64,000 nucleotides of DNA from positions 4,287,246 to 4,351,245 of the forward strand of contig OZ017770.1 of NCBI GenBank assembly GCA_963969345.1. The letters are read 5' to 3'. The translations under genes and the position numbers were made by a program. Below the pieces are notes generated by a model. It made no database searches, was not told the origin of the DNA, and saw only the letters and a program-made list of their open reading frames with translations. The stretch is from Turbatrix aceti. Its lineage: Eukaryota; Nematoda; Chromadorea; Rhabditida; Panagrolaimidae. Each line of letters begins with the position of its first letter. Positions within the stretch are counted from its first letter, which is position 1. Shown here one piece after another: positions 29,712 through 40,527 of this stretch.

Positions 29712-30687
29712 ATGCCGTGGAAGCCAGTCGAGCACCCCAAGTGCCCCAAATGCGGCAAATCAGTCTACGCAGCAGAAGAAATGATGGCTGGCGGCTACAA
29801 ATGGCACAAATTCTGCTTCAAGTGCAGTAAGTCATTTTTTAATCTTCGTTTTCCCTTCTTTATGCTTACTCATCAGTGTAACTTTCGTAATTGATGCCTA
29901 GAGTCCGTTTCGAAATTATCATGTGCCAAACAGTGACAGTGTCAATGTATCGTTCCCTATTATTAATATTTTATTTCATTCTCCGTGTTCATGTCCGACT
30001 TTTGAAAAACTTTTAGCAATGTGCAACAAACTGCTTGACTCAACCAACTGCTGTGAACACCTCGCTGAACTCTACTGCAAACAGTGTCACGCACGAAAGT
30101 ACGGACCAAAAGGTGTCGGCTTCGGCATCGGAGCTGGAGCACTCACGATGGATACCGGCGAGCAATTCGGCAATAAATACGTAGAGATGACGTACGTTCC
30201 TCCGTTCCGTTCCGTGTTCTGTGTACTTATTTTTGTTGCGCAAGAAAGAGAAAAAATCACAGCGTGGCTCTAACTTTTATACACAAACTAACCGTTTCCA
30301 AAACATTCGGAGTGCGAACTTCTCTTTCTATACCCAAACTTTTTTTCAGACATGTGCAACAAAATGCTTGACTCAACGAACTGTTGCGAGCACGGAGCTG
30401 AGCTCTACTGTAAGCAGTGCCACGGTCGAAAGTTTGGACCAAAGGGCGTTGGCTTCGGCCTCGGTGCGGGTGCTCTCACGATGGACGACGGCTCTCGCTT
30501 TGGCAACAAAGGTTGACTTCATTACCTTTCTCTCTGATTAACCACCCCAGTTACCCCCCTAACATTCACCCTCTCGCCGAAGAACAAAAACATGCGTCAG
30601 ACGACATTTGATGCTTTTCCTCTTTTCAGAAACCGCCCAATGACCGCCGAAGCTTTCACGGCGCCGATCAATCCACAACACCACTGA
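29712..30687 (+). CDS. mlp-1: Muscle LIM protein with two alternative second exons
   Basis: Single-LIM-domain protein of the CRP/MLP type that links actin and Z-line structures and can enter the nucleus. Exon 1 (29712-29826) encodes the first zinc half (CPKC, H, CFKC). Two exons then encode the second half: 2a (30017-30191) and 2b (30350-30511). Both start in the same phase with (T/N)MCNK, keep all zinc ligands ([14 protein letters not shown]) and continue into the glycine-rich [17 protein letters not shown] segment. They end in different phases, so exon 3 (30630-30687) is read in two frames: with 2a it gives [18 protein letters not shown] (115 residues, the C. elegans-like tail); with 2b it gives ETAQ and stops at 30643 (96 residues). 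Joining 2a to 2b breaks the frame, so they are mutually exclusive. Poly(A) signal 30751-30756. Confidence 0.92.
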
Positions 30688-32293
30688 CAGTCACGCATCG
30701 TGTGTTGTATTTATACAGACAAGAAAAAAGACCAGAGACGATAGCGCTTGAATAAACAGTGTTTGTGCAATGATTAAGACATGAATCTGCCGCGAAAAGA
30801 GCCGCTAATTTCTGACGATCAGGAAAAAAACGCGATCCTATCGTCATTTTAGGACACATTCAAAGTTCATAATTAGAGACAAATATTATTCTAATGGGAC
30901 GGCCATAAAGATAACTTGGTCGTAAAAAGCGGAACGGTGCAGACGGGCAAGAGGCGGCGAACGGCGTTTATCTTGCGCCGACGCTCTTCGGGATGAGACC
31001 AGCTGTGACACAGCGCGAGGAACTCACTTGGCGCCAAGATACGCATTCGTTTTGGTCACTGCTATGCGCAATGCGCTTTTGTTTGAATCGATTGTGTCGT
31101 CTCCATGTCCGCGTTTAGACGATCGTTTTCCGGTAATGAGGTCGATCCGGTTTTTTTCCTTCATCTTCCGTGGCTTCATTTTTCACTCCTTGTCACCAGG
31201 TTGTTTGTAGTACCACATTTCAACTCGTTAGCCAGAAGTTTGAAAGCTGCCTACATACTTTTTTTGTTGTTGTTAGAATTCCGAGATGCTGTTATACCTG
31301 CTTGCTTCCTCTAACGCACATTTACATGCAAAATTCAAGGGGGATGCGTACTTGCATAAATTTTGGTGGCCATCTTTTTTTTTTGTTGGATAGAAATAGT
31401 ATGTTGTCGTTTTTTTGTTGTTCCTTTCTGAATTTTTTTTTACTACGAAAAACAGTGCTTAGTGTTATTAATTGTTTGGAGGCGGCAGACAACAATAAGG
31501 AGAGGACCAGAAAAGTTGTATGAGAAAAGATTTGACCATGCTTTAATATCCTCGTCTTTGAGCCCATAAAACGGCATGTTCTTTTCTGCCGTGTATTATG
31601 AAAGGCACGCGAGTTTTTGTTCATTCTCTCACAGTCATTGCCGGACATTCGGCGGCTTATATTTTTGCGCTGCCTGTCAGAGGTCTCGCCTTCGTCCAGG
31701 AAAAAGAGTACCAGCTGGACGCAGTGACCGCCCATCAACTCCCTCTCGTTGGGCCAAGCTGTGAAAAGCCTGCCTACGCCGGCCTATTTGGCTGAAGAAA
31801 CACTCGTTTGGTGTCTAAGCTTGCCCCAAAATGGTTCACGGTGAAGGACGAGAGCGTCAAGAAAGAATAACAAGAAAAGAAAAAAGAAAGGAGATCGCAG
31901 AGGATCTATTTCTTTCAATTTGATGCCTTTTTTGTCGCGTCGTCCTTGCCGCCTTCCTGACTCCCCTCTCCCCGTCACTCATCTGCGCGGTCAAATTTGG
32001 CTGTTGCTCTTGCCACCGACAACGGCGGCGCGTGTACGCGATGTGTGTGCGATGACTGGACAGCAGCCTGTCAGTTTTGTTAGCGTGCCGCCCTGTTTGA
32101 TCATAATATTCGGCAGTGAGGGTCTCCTCTGCTTGCCCTTTTTATGGGTCGTTTGCCCATTGTTTGATCCTCTGCTTCCATGCTTTTTACCTGTCTGTTC
32201 CCATCGTTATTTTAAATTTTGACATTTATAGCATCGTGTATCTGTTTCCTTTTCTTTCCTCCTCGACACGCTATGTAACAACGTTTTCCTGCC
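30688..32293. other. Intergenic, ADAM gene upstream region
   Basis: 1.6 kb. Contains the mlp-1 3' UTR and the ADAM promoter. Frames of 100-140 codons at 31322-31738 (minus) and 31170-31523 (plus) overlap each other in T/A-rich sequence, have no splice-joined partners and no domain signal, so they were not called. Confidence 0.5.
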
Positions 32294-35200
32294 ATGTTTC
32301 TGCATATAATCTTCACTTTCGCCTTATTCTTCAGCCTTACAATCGCCAAAGGTAAGTTCGCATTTTTAAATAAAATTTATTTCATCAATTACAATTTGTC
32401 ATAACGACGCTGAATGTGTCAATCTGGCAAATAAGAGTTATAAGCGGGCCACAATTTTGGCTGTCTGGGGATGGGCTAATGAATACTCTATTTCTTTCTC
32501 TTACTGTTTTTCTTCAATTAAGTAAATTCTGTCTTTTTTTTTCAGTCAATCTCCGTCATTCAGCCATCAATAAAAAGTTCATCAGTCACTTGGAAATAGG
32601 CGAATACGAAATTGTACATCCGTTTCAAGTACGAGATAAAAGCGAACGGATTGGCATTGACACGCGAAATCCTCTGCTCAATGGTACGGTTCATTACCAG
32701 CATGCAACACTCGTCCTCAAGGCTCCGACCCTGATTGGCGGAAGGCTAAAGCTGACACTCAAGCTTAACGATTATCTTTTCTTCAATGAGACAAAATTTA
32801 ACAAGGTGATTACCCCTGTTTTTGCGCTTTAATTAAAAATTGGTAATCTTTTTAGTTGGATGCCGATGGCGAAGCCCCAATTAACGAAAGAATAGAAAAC
32901 TGTTACTACCAGGGAACGGTCAACGGCGATGCGACAACATTTGTTGCCCTCTCAACCTGCAATGGTCTGCGAGGGATCATCGCGTTCGAAAACGGAACAT
33001 CTTACGGGCTGTGGCCGCTCGATGGAGGCGACAAGAACAGAAGACATCCTCATGTTTTGTACAAAACATCCTGGAACAAGGAGCATGCTTGTGGCGCCGT
33101 TACCCAGAATCTCGAAAGTCAGTTTCGATTTTTGAAGAAGAGAGATGTTACGCGGCAGACCAAGTACGTCGAGCTGGCGGTTATTGGTGATCACAAGTTT
33201 GTTCACGACTTTTCACTAAAGGTTGAAGAGGCTGTCTACTACCTGCTGGAAGCCATCAACATCGCTGACTACGTAAGCATTAAACTTTTTATGCTCCCAT
33301 CAATTTTTGGATTTTTCAGATCTTAGTCCGGGATTTGAATGTCCGATTGTCTGTCGTTTACCTCGAAGTCTGGATGGACTCGGAGCGCGTCGATATTCAT
33401 CCCGACATCGAACGCTCTCTCGCCGGCACTCACGACTACGTAACTGGTCACATTTATCACATCGCAAAGGATGCTACCATCATGGTCACAACAGCGTCGT
33501 TTGCCAGCCAAGATGCCGTGTCATCCATGTTTTCGAGTGTTTGCACGTCACGCGCCGTTGGACTCGTCAAGGTTCGTTTTTGCCAGCTTTTCTTTCTTCT
33601 TGCGCGCGTGGTGCTGCGCAAACAACAGTTAGCCATACTTATGCACAATTCGATTAGTATTTATGTTCACTAGTGTAGCAAAAATTCTGACTTATGCATT
33701 TATTGTGTGAAACAATTTGGGGGGAAACAAAGGCGTGAGAGCGAGACTGAATGCTGCTATGGAAGATGGACGAATTTAACAGTGGTTAGCGAGCGCTAGG
33801 GCGCAAAAAGTTGGGTGGGCTCCTCGTCACTTGTCTTGGAGAAAGGGGCGACAGATAAGCCATAATTGACAGCTTTCTTCTGAGGTCTGAAAAGCCTTTG
33901 TTATACGGCAAAACCGGACATCTGCTTCTTTTCCCTAACTGGGTGCGCGAGAGTTGCTTGCTGGCAGCACGAGTTTAGATATCGAAACGAGGCAAAAGTC
34001 CAATTGATGCCATTCATTCCGACATCGGTCACATTTGTCTTTTTCGCTGAGGGGGTTTTGTTCGAGCCAAGCGTGAGGCGCATAAGCAGGGTCCTTTTGG
34101 CTGGATTCAAGATTGCCATCTTTAAGTAGGACAAAAGCTCTGGACCATTCTGAATGGGCATGCACTGCAGTTTTGCACGAGGATGGTTAGACGAACACGA
34201 ACGGGTTGGCATGTCATTTCCCGTTGATTTGACTCAGATTACAATTGTTCTATCTCAATGCAGGGTGTAGTCGGGGGAAACGATGATGATGTGCAGGCTC
34301 TTTGTTGAGGTCATTTGGATCCTTTTCGCTTTGCATAATTTTAAACAGTATGTACACTCATTCGTTTTGACAAGTCAACAAAGCATATGAACATTTATTT
34401 ATAAGCGCAATATTTGGTTTACTTGCAATTGATCCCGAATACATACAAGGATGATGACAAGCGGAAAACGATAATTTACAAGCAAGGGTCAGGGATGTTA
34501 AATGAAATGAACAAGTTCACAGAATATTACACGCAAAATATTATTTTCAGGCAGTCGACTCAAACACCGTTCACGGTACCGCTCAATTTGTCTCGCATGC
34601 CGTCGGTCATGTTCTTGGCATCGATCATGATTCACCGGATTGTCTGTGCGCCAATCATCGCTCATGCGTTATGGACCGAAAACAGAGGTTTGTGGCTGGT
34701 CATAAATTTTTTTAAACTGCTCTTGCTCCCGTTTTCGATTTATGGGAGTATTTTTTTCTGGACAAAAAAAATTGGTAATTTATTTATTTTCAGTTCGCCG
34801 GATTCCGATTTTCTCTGGCAATTTTCAAAATGCAGCGTCGCACGCATGCACAGTGTCTTGCAATCTGGGCACGTTCAGTGTCTGCTCAATCGACCGTTTC
34901 AAGAATCCCGGTTACACCAGTGCGGCAACGGCGTCGTCGATGGAGACGAGGAATGCGACTGCGGGCCTCGAAATGAGTGCTTCGACCCCTGCTGCGACCC
35001 TCTGACATGTACGCTACGGGCACATGCTCAGTGCGCAAGTCACCAGGCGTGCTGTCATCGCTGCGAACTTCGCAAAGCGGGTACCATCTGCCGGGAATCC
35101 CGTTCTTTCTGTGATGTTCCCGAATTCTGCGACGGCGAAAGCGGCGACTGTCCACTCGATGGATATCTCGTCGATGGTATTGGCTGTGGAATTCAGGGAC

Positions 35201-36995
35201 ACTGCTGGAAGGGCAATTGTTCTGATCCCGAGCAGCAGTGCAAGGAATTGTGGGGCACTCGTAAGTTTGATCATGCTTAATCGTGATTCGATAATGTTTT
35301 TCCTTACAGGAGCCCGAGCGTCCGAAGAAGCATGCTACGACTACAACCTGAAAGGCCTGGAGTACGGAAACTGCGGACGCGATCGCAATGGCGAGTTCAA
35401 AGTCTGCGAGCCGATCAACAAGAAATGCGGCACCCTTCACTGCCAGGACGGCGCATCCATCCCGCTCGAATCAAGCCTGTCTTCGTTCAGCTTTCAGTTT
35501 CTTGTCATGGGGAAGCAGGTGCAGTGCAAGGCAATTACGAATCCGGAATTCAGTATGGTAGTGGATGGAACAAGCTGCGGTGCCGGTAGCATTTGCATTG
35601 AAGGCAGCTGCCTCCCGCTGGTTCAAGTTTCTCCTCCAGTCCACTGTCCGAGCAATAACCTCGCCTTGCAGTGTTCCGGTCGCGGTGTATGTTTTTGTTT
35701 GCGCATTTTTTTGAAGTATTGATGGAGTGCAACTGGCGCTTTGAACGTTTTATATCTATCCTTCACCCCTCGTTAAATGGCATAGATTAATTTGACGACC
35801 AGTGATTTTTTTTCAGGATTGCACAACGACTCAGAAATGCATTTGTTACGACGGGTGGACCGGACTCGCTTGCGACATTCGATCCAACACATCGCGCAGA
35901 CTGATGTTTTCTACACCGTCCTCCGCCGACGTTATGCTGCCTTCTCTCTCCGGCAGGACCATCGAGACTACGACGCTTCTCATGATCCTGCTTATTGTTG
36001 GCGTTTTTCTGCTTCTGCTGCTCGTCTGCCTGCTTTTCTTCTACCGACGACGCAGCTCGGCTGATTACAGTGCTCCGATGGTCGTTGAAAAGCTGGATGA
36101 GAGTTTCCATGATGACGGAAACCGGGCCATCAAATTCGGCAACATGCCTAGCTATCGGTAAGTTTTTTTATTCACTTGAATTTATTAATAAATTTTTTTT
36201 ATTTCAGAGATGAAAAACGAAAACACAAGAAAAACAAACGGATTTACGATGCTCTTCACAAAATCAACGAAGTCGACGAACGAGAAACAGCTTCTTTAAA
36301 ATCGAGAGAATCTGCGTCCGTGATCAGCGCCCCTACACACATCGGCGAAACTATTGTACTTGCAGAAGCCCGAGAATCTGCTGCTGGTGGCATTCTCAAG
36401 AATAACTACATTCATCGATACTACGAGAGTACTCCAGATAACATCTACGCGGAATCAGTTCTGAATCACACGTACCGACGACCATGTTCACCGGCTCAGA
36501 GCGATTTCTGTCGACGACAGACGCCAAAACTGAGTTCCATAGACATGATCAACGGATACGCGACCGACTCTGACATTCCCCACACTGGGTACGGTCTCAG
36601 CATGCTTTCGACCTACGACGAAGATGACGAGGTCTGCAGTCAGCTGTCTTCCCAAGGCCGTTCGGTCACAACGCGGTTGTCCAACCTCCAAATGCTGCTC
36701 AATAAACTGCCAGAGTCCCTGGATCGGACCGATGGCATCAGCGAACACGATCTTCGTGTTTCCAATGAATCTTTTGAGCGGAGAGGTTTGTTATTTCCAC
36801 AAAAGCCAGTTTCTTAAGCCTTGGATTTCAGATCCCGAGCCGATCGGCGACAAGCATCCAAATGACCATGGTCTTCCCGATCCTCCACCTGCTTCCGCTG
36901 ACTCCGGATTGCCGTCCAGTATTTACGATACTCGTAGCTCCCCTACACTCTTCAGCGATCCATTCAGATTAGACGGTCCTACCATGTCTTCCTAA
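32294..36995 (+). CDS. unc-71: ADAM-family transmembrane protein with inactive metalloprotease domain (UNC-71-like)
   Basis: Ten exons (32294-32351, 32546-32805, 32856-33272, 33320-33571, 34551-34687, 34794-35260, 35310-35686, 35817-36157, 36208-36785, 36832-36995) give 1016 residues. Order: signal peptide (1-19), prodomain, a furin-like LKKR site, metalloprotease domain (from KYVELAVIGDHKF, about 208-400), disintegrin domain (about 410-500, CGNGVVDGDEECDCG, loop CRESRSFCD), Cys-rich region, an EGF-like module (CTTTQKCICYDGWTGLAC), one membrane helix (about 710-733) and a 280-residue cytoplasmic tail. The zinc site reads HAVGHVLGIDHD: three histidines remain but the catalytic Glu is Ala, so it should be proteolytically dead. 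Nematode UNC-71/ADM-1, an adhesion ADAM in axon guidance and migration, is the best match from memory. Poly(A) signal 37080-37085. Confidence 0.92.
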
Positions 36996-37291
36996 CACGC
37001 AACGCGACACAAGTCAATGATCTCGGGGTGCGCGCTTTTCTAAAGCGTTTTATTGTACAGATGCTATGTAGTGTACACCAATAAATGGTTCATATTCATT
37101 CTTTTTTCCGAATCTGAGTTGGTTTAAACATGTTTATTTGGTTTCCATAACGTGCTTACATACAAAGGTCAGCGAACAAAACAAAGCGATGAATCATTTA
37201 TTTTCTTGCCTTACAAAAGGTAATAGATTGCTGAACGGGAAAGGCCGACCGAGAGTGTCACAAATCGGTTGTTTTTTTTGATCTGTACGTC

Positions 37292-38653
37292 TTATGGAGC
37301 ATTGATCCAGTTTTCGACGTATCGAGCAATCTCTTCCTGAGCCTTCAACACATATTCTGAAGTACTAGGCTTCATGTCGGCACAATGCGTCGCATTTTCA
37401 ATCAAGATCGGATACGTTTCGTTGTTGACAGGTTTTAGGACGCCAAGAGGGTGCCAGGGATCGTATTTGCCATTTGGAAATACCACTCGCGTGCCTGTGT
37501 AGCCTTTTACACCGCCGTAATTGTTATTCGTAGCTTGAACACTTTTGAAGATTTGCGGTACTTGTATGCCAAATAATTGATCACATAGATCTGTATAAAA
37601 CGAAAGAGAGGTTATGTTGCCGAACAATCGGCTACTCTGAAGATTGTCCGTTGTTTGAAAAAAACCGAACTCATTGCATGTTTGAAATTGCCAAGTATTA
37701 AAGTCAGTTTGATTATAAAGTGGTTTCAGAGTGCTCAGATGTTGTTGAAAGAGAGCCATCCCTTGATACGGCGTTGTTGCGTTTTCGATGTATTTGCAAG
37801 GGTCAAATACGGGACTCAGGTATTGTATGTAGATCCCGTAAGGAAAAGAAAGTTCACGAGTCAGAACTTCAGCATTAGCATTAGGGGGCACCAGGTCACC
37901 AAATGTATTGGTCACGTTATCGCGCCCATCAGGAGTTTTTAAAAGTTCATTTAAGGTTTCAAAACCTTCTTTTATCAGTAGGGTACATTTAGGATTGATT
38001 TCTTTGAAAACTTCGTACACCACTGTTTGGTAGCCAGTAAAATCAACAATGGCATTGAGTGGCGCTGAACTGGCAACGGCCGCGTAGACGTCATCGGGAT
38101 ACTTTTCTCTCATCCAGGCGGCAAGTGATCCGGAATACGACCCACCAAACATAATCCATCTAGGCGAAGATTTGAATTTTTCATTCATAGCTTGAATGAA
38201 CACACGCATATCCTCGAGCGCTTGTAAACTAGTTAGGTACTGGAGGTTTTTCAATGTTGCACCATCTTTCGGTAGGCTTTCGCCGTAAAAGCGATGCTCG
38301 ATTAAAAATTCGATGGCTCCATATTTTTTTGCCAAACTGTGTTCTACAACGAAAAATAGTATTGTATGATTAGCAACTGAGGCTTCTCCATGGTTCGATA
38401 GAAAAAAAGGTCCTCCTTCTTTGGCGTATTTATCGTTGTACCAATACCTGTTTAAAAACGTTTCAGTGTTAGATGAATTAAAATGGTCGAGTGGCAGTTC
38501 AATGGTTCCAGCTTTTACGTTAACATCGTTAAAATCATTTGCGTTGTCCTGTTGTTTTTGAAGCCGCCAATGCTGGTGATAAGTAAAAGCAGATGTAAAG
38601 AGTACGGTAGCATAACAGAACACAGAGAGCAACATCGTGTCAAAACCAGACAT
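37292..38653 (-). CDS. S28 serine carboxypeptidase (prolyl carboxypeptidase/DPP7-like), intronless
   Basis: One uninterrupted exon of 453 residues from the ATG at 38653, which puts a hydrophobic signal sequence (MLLSVFCYATVLFTSAFT) at the N terminus; the frame stays open to an upstream ATG at 38728. Alpha/beta-hydrolase features: GGPFFLSNHGE (oxyanion region), IEHRFYGESLP, the nucleophile GGSYSGSLAAWMR, the late Asp in NGKYDPWHPLG and the His in NATHCADM. Many N-glycosylation sites fit a lysosomal or secreted enzyme cleaving after proline. Every other long gene here has several introns, so the lack of introns suggests a retrocopy or intron loss. Poly(A) hexamer TTTATT (minus AATAAA) at 37197-37202. 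Confidence 0.93.
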   Translation of the reverse strand: MSGFDTMLLSVFCYATVLFTSAFTYHQHWRLQKQQDNANDFNDVNVKAGTIELPLDHFNSSNTETFLNRYWYNDKYAKEGGPFFLSNHGEASVANHTILFFVVEHSLAKKYGAIEFLIEHRFYGESLPKDGATLKNLQYLTSLQALEDMRVFIQAMNEKFKSSPRWIMFGGSYSGSLAAWMREKYPDDVYAAVASSAPLNAIVDFTGYQTVVYEVFKEINPKCTLLIKEGFETLNELLKTPDGRDNVTNTFGDLVPPNANAEVLTRELSFPYGIYIQYLSPVFDPCKYIENATTPYQGMALFQQHLSTLKPLYNQTDFNTWQFQTCNEFGFFQTTDNLQSSRLFGNITSLSFYTDLCDQLFGIQVPQIFKSVQATNNNYGGVKGYTGTRVVFPNGKYDPWHPLGVLKPVNNETYPILIENATHCADMKPSTSEYVLKAQEEIARYVENWINAP

Positions 38654-40527
38654 GTCATCGTGGTAAGGCCTGGTTTTATGCTGATCGAAAACAATGGGGT
38701 TGAAAATATTCAAAAGGTTTGAATACAAAATGTTTTTCGAGAGTTATACTCACGGTTGGAAATGATAACGCATTACGCATTTATATCAGCGTTTACTCAT
38801 CTCATTGTTTAAATTTGTTGTTTCGCATTTGTCAGCGACGTTCCTTTTTCTTTGCAGTTTAGACGTAGGATGTCTTGAGAAAAATATCACCTATTGTCAA
38901 AAACGGGCCAAAAATTCAGCCCAACAAACCGGGCCGAAACAATAACCTTGATGCGATACAAAAGTCTCGTGACTTGCTGTCGTTTGCTCTCATCCCCTTT
39001 GGCTTTCTTCAATTCTAAGCGTGGTGATCACAGAGTTCAAAAATTAACTGCAAATTACAGCACGGATTGAAAAATTACAATTTTACATTTTGTTTCAAAA
39101 ATTGCACAATTTTTTTGTATTCTCTGTATTGTTCTAGTTTGAACCCGTGTGCGTTTAAATCTAAAAAATGTTTGAGTAAACAAAATTTATTTGAAACAAC
39201 GAATTTGTCACATTTTTGTTAAAATTAATTTTATTATAACCCCCCTATATCTTTAATTGTACCAGGTGATTTTTTGCATGCTGAAATAAATAATTGTATA
39301 TTGAAAAGACCGGCCTCTCTTTAATTGAAATTTAAGGGTTGGCAGCTTGAAGAATAGCTAAGTTACCAAAACGGGGAAGGGCGCTGATTTCTACAGTGCT
39401 ATCGAGAGTGGAGTATTCAAAAAACTCATTTTGGGTTTTTGAGTTTTTGTGGCCATGCAAAATTCAGCAAGATTTCAAAACTTTGTCAGCAGTCATATGT
39501 CCGTATTTTTAAAAGAGAGCTTTACTGGATAAGTGTTTTTGTAGGCATAATAAAACTAAAACGTTATCGTTGCTATTTTTGTCGTTGTTCTTTCTGACAG
39601 GGTTGCTGGTACATATTTTGACTAGCTGCACTTTTACCAGTTGCTATTGTTGTTCGCTGACAAATATGGCGACATGCGCGAAACATTTTGTGGCTTCTTT
39701 TGCTTTTTTTTCAAAAAAACGTTCTTTGGCGTCTGAAATTGCCTAAAGCTTTGAATTCAGCTTAAAAACAAAAAAAGAATACGATTTTTGATATATTATT
39801 GTCGGCTAAAAATATTTTTGAAATCGAATTCTAGTTTTTTTCGGCAAAGCTGAGAGCCTTTGTCGCCTCATGTTCCGACGAGCAAAATTGTAAGTGTAGC
39901 TCTCGCCCAGCAGCAGTGTTGGCGAAAAGCATTGCCGCCAGCACTCCCTCTCTTTCACATTTTCAGCAAGCAAACAAGGCTTTCGATCCCTCTAGGCCAG
40001 CTTCTCGTTGTCTCCTGCTTACTCGTGTTCCAGTGCTACATTTCGCTTGCAGTGACACACTCACCGAAACGCTGAAACGGAGTACAAAAGACTTTTTTTA
40101 TAATTGTTTTGCTGCTGTCAAAATTCTTTTATTTATCCAATTATCGCATGCTACCTGTGAGATGTTTTTTTAGCAACAAGTATTTGTTCAAACCCTTTTT
40201 TTGTCGCGAAGAAATCATGCCTTATTGGAATTGTTTTTCGAGCTCTTTTCTTCTACGAAGTTAACCAACAGTTAAAACTTGCATTTGACGTTACCCTCGG
40301 GGGCGATGAAGTTGCAAGAGCTTTCGCTTTTCCCGTTTTTGTTGACTACATGACAGAGGGATATTTCCCAAGCTTTTTTGCCAATTATATGTCAAGCGAC
40401 TTTTTTTAACGTTTCAAAAGTCTGACATCTGGACTTTATTTATTGTTTGTTTGTTTGTCTCGTGTGCATAATTCATAGTTTCGTACATTTCTGTTTCTAG
40501 CTGGAACTCGTTCGTTGTCAAGTGACA
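38654..40527. other. Divergent intergenic region, S28 peptidase and SSUH2-like genes
   Basis: 1.9 kb, AT-rich with long A/T runs, holding upstream sequence for both flanking genes. No exon or RNA gene supported. Confidence 0.5.

Noticed and set aside
31322..31738. 138-codon minus-strand frame upstream of the ADAM gene
   Set aside because: Overlaps an equally long plus-strand frame in A/T-rich sequence, composition is low-complexity Lys/Arg/Ser, and there is no splice-supported continuation or family match.
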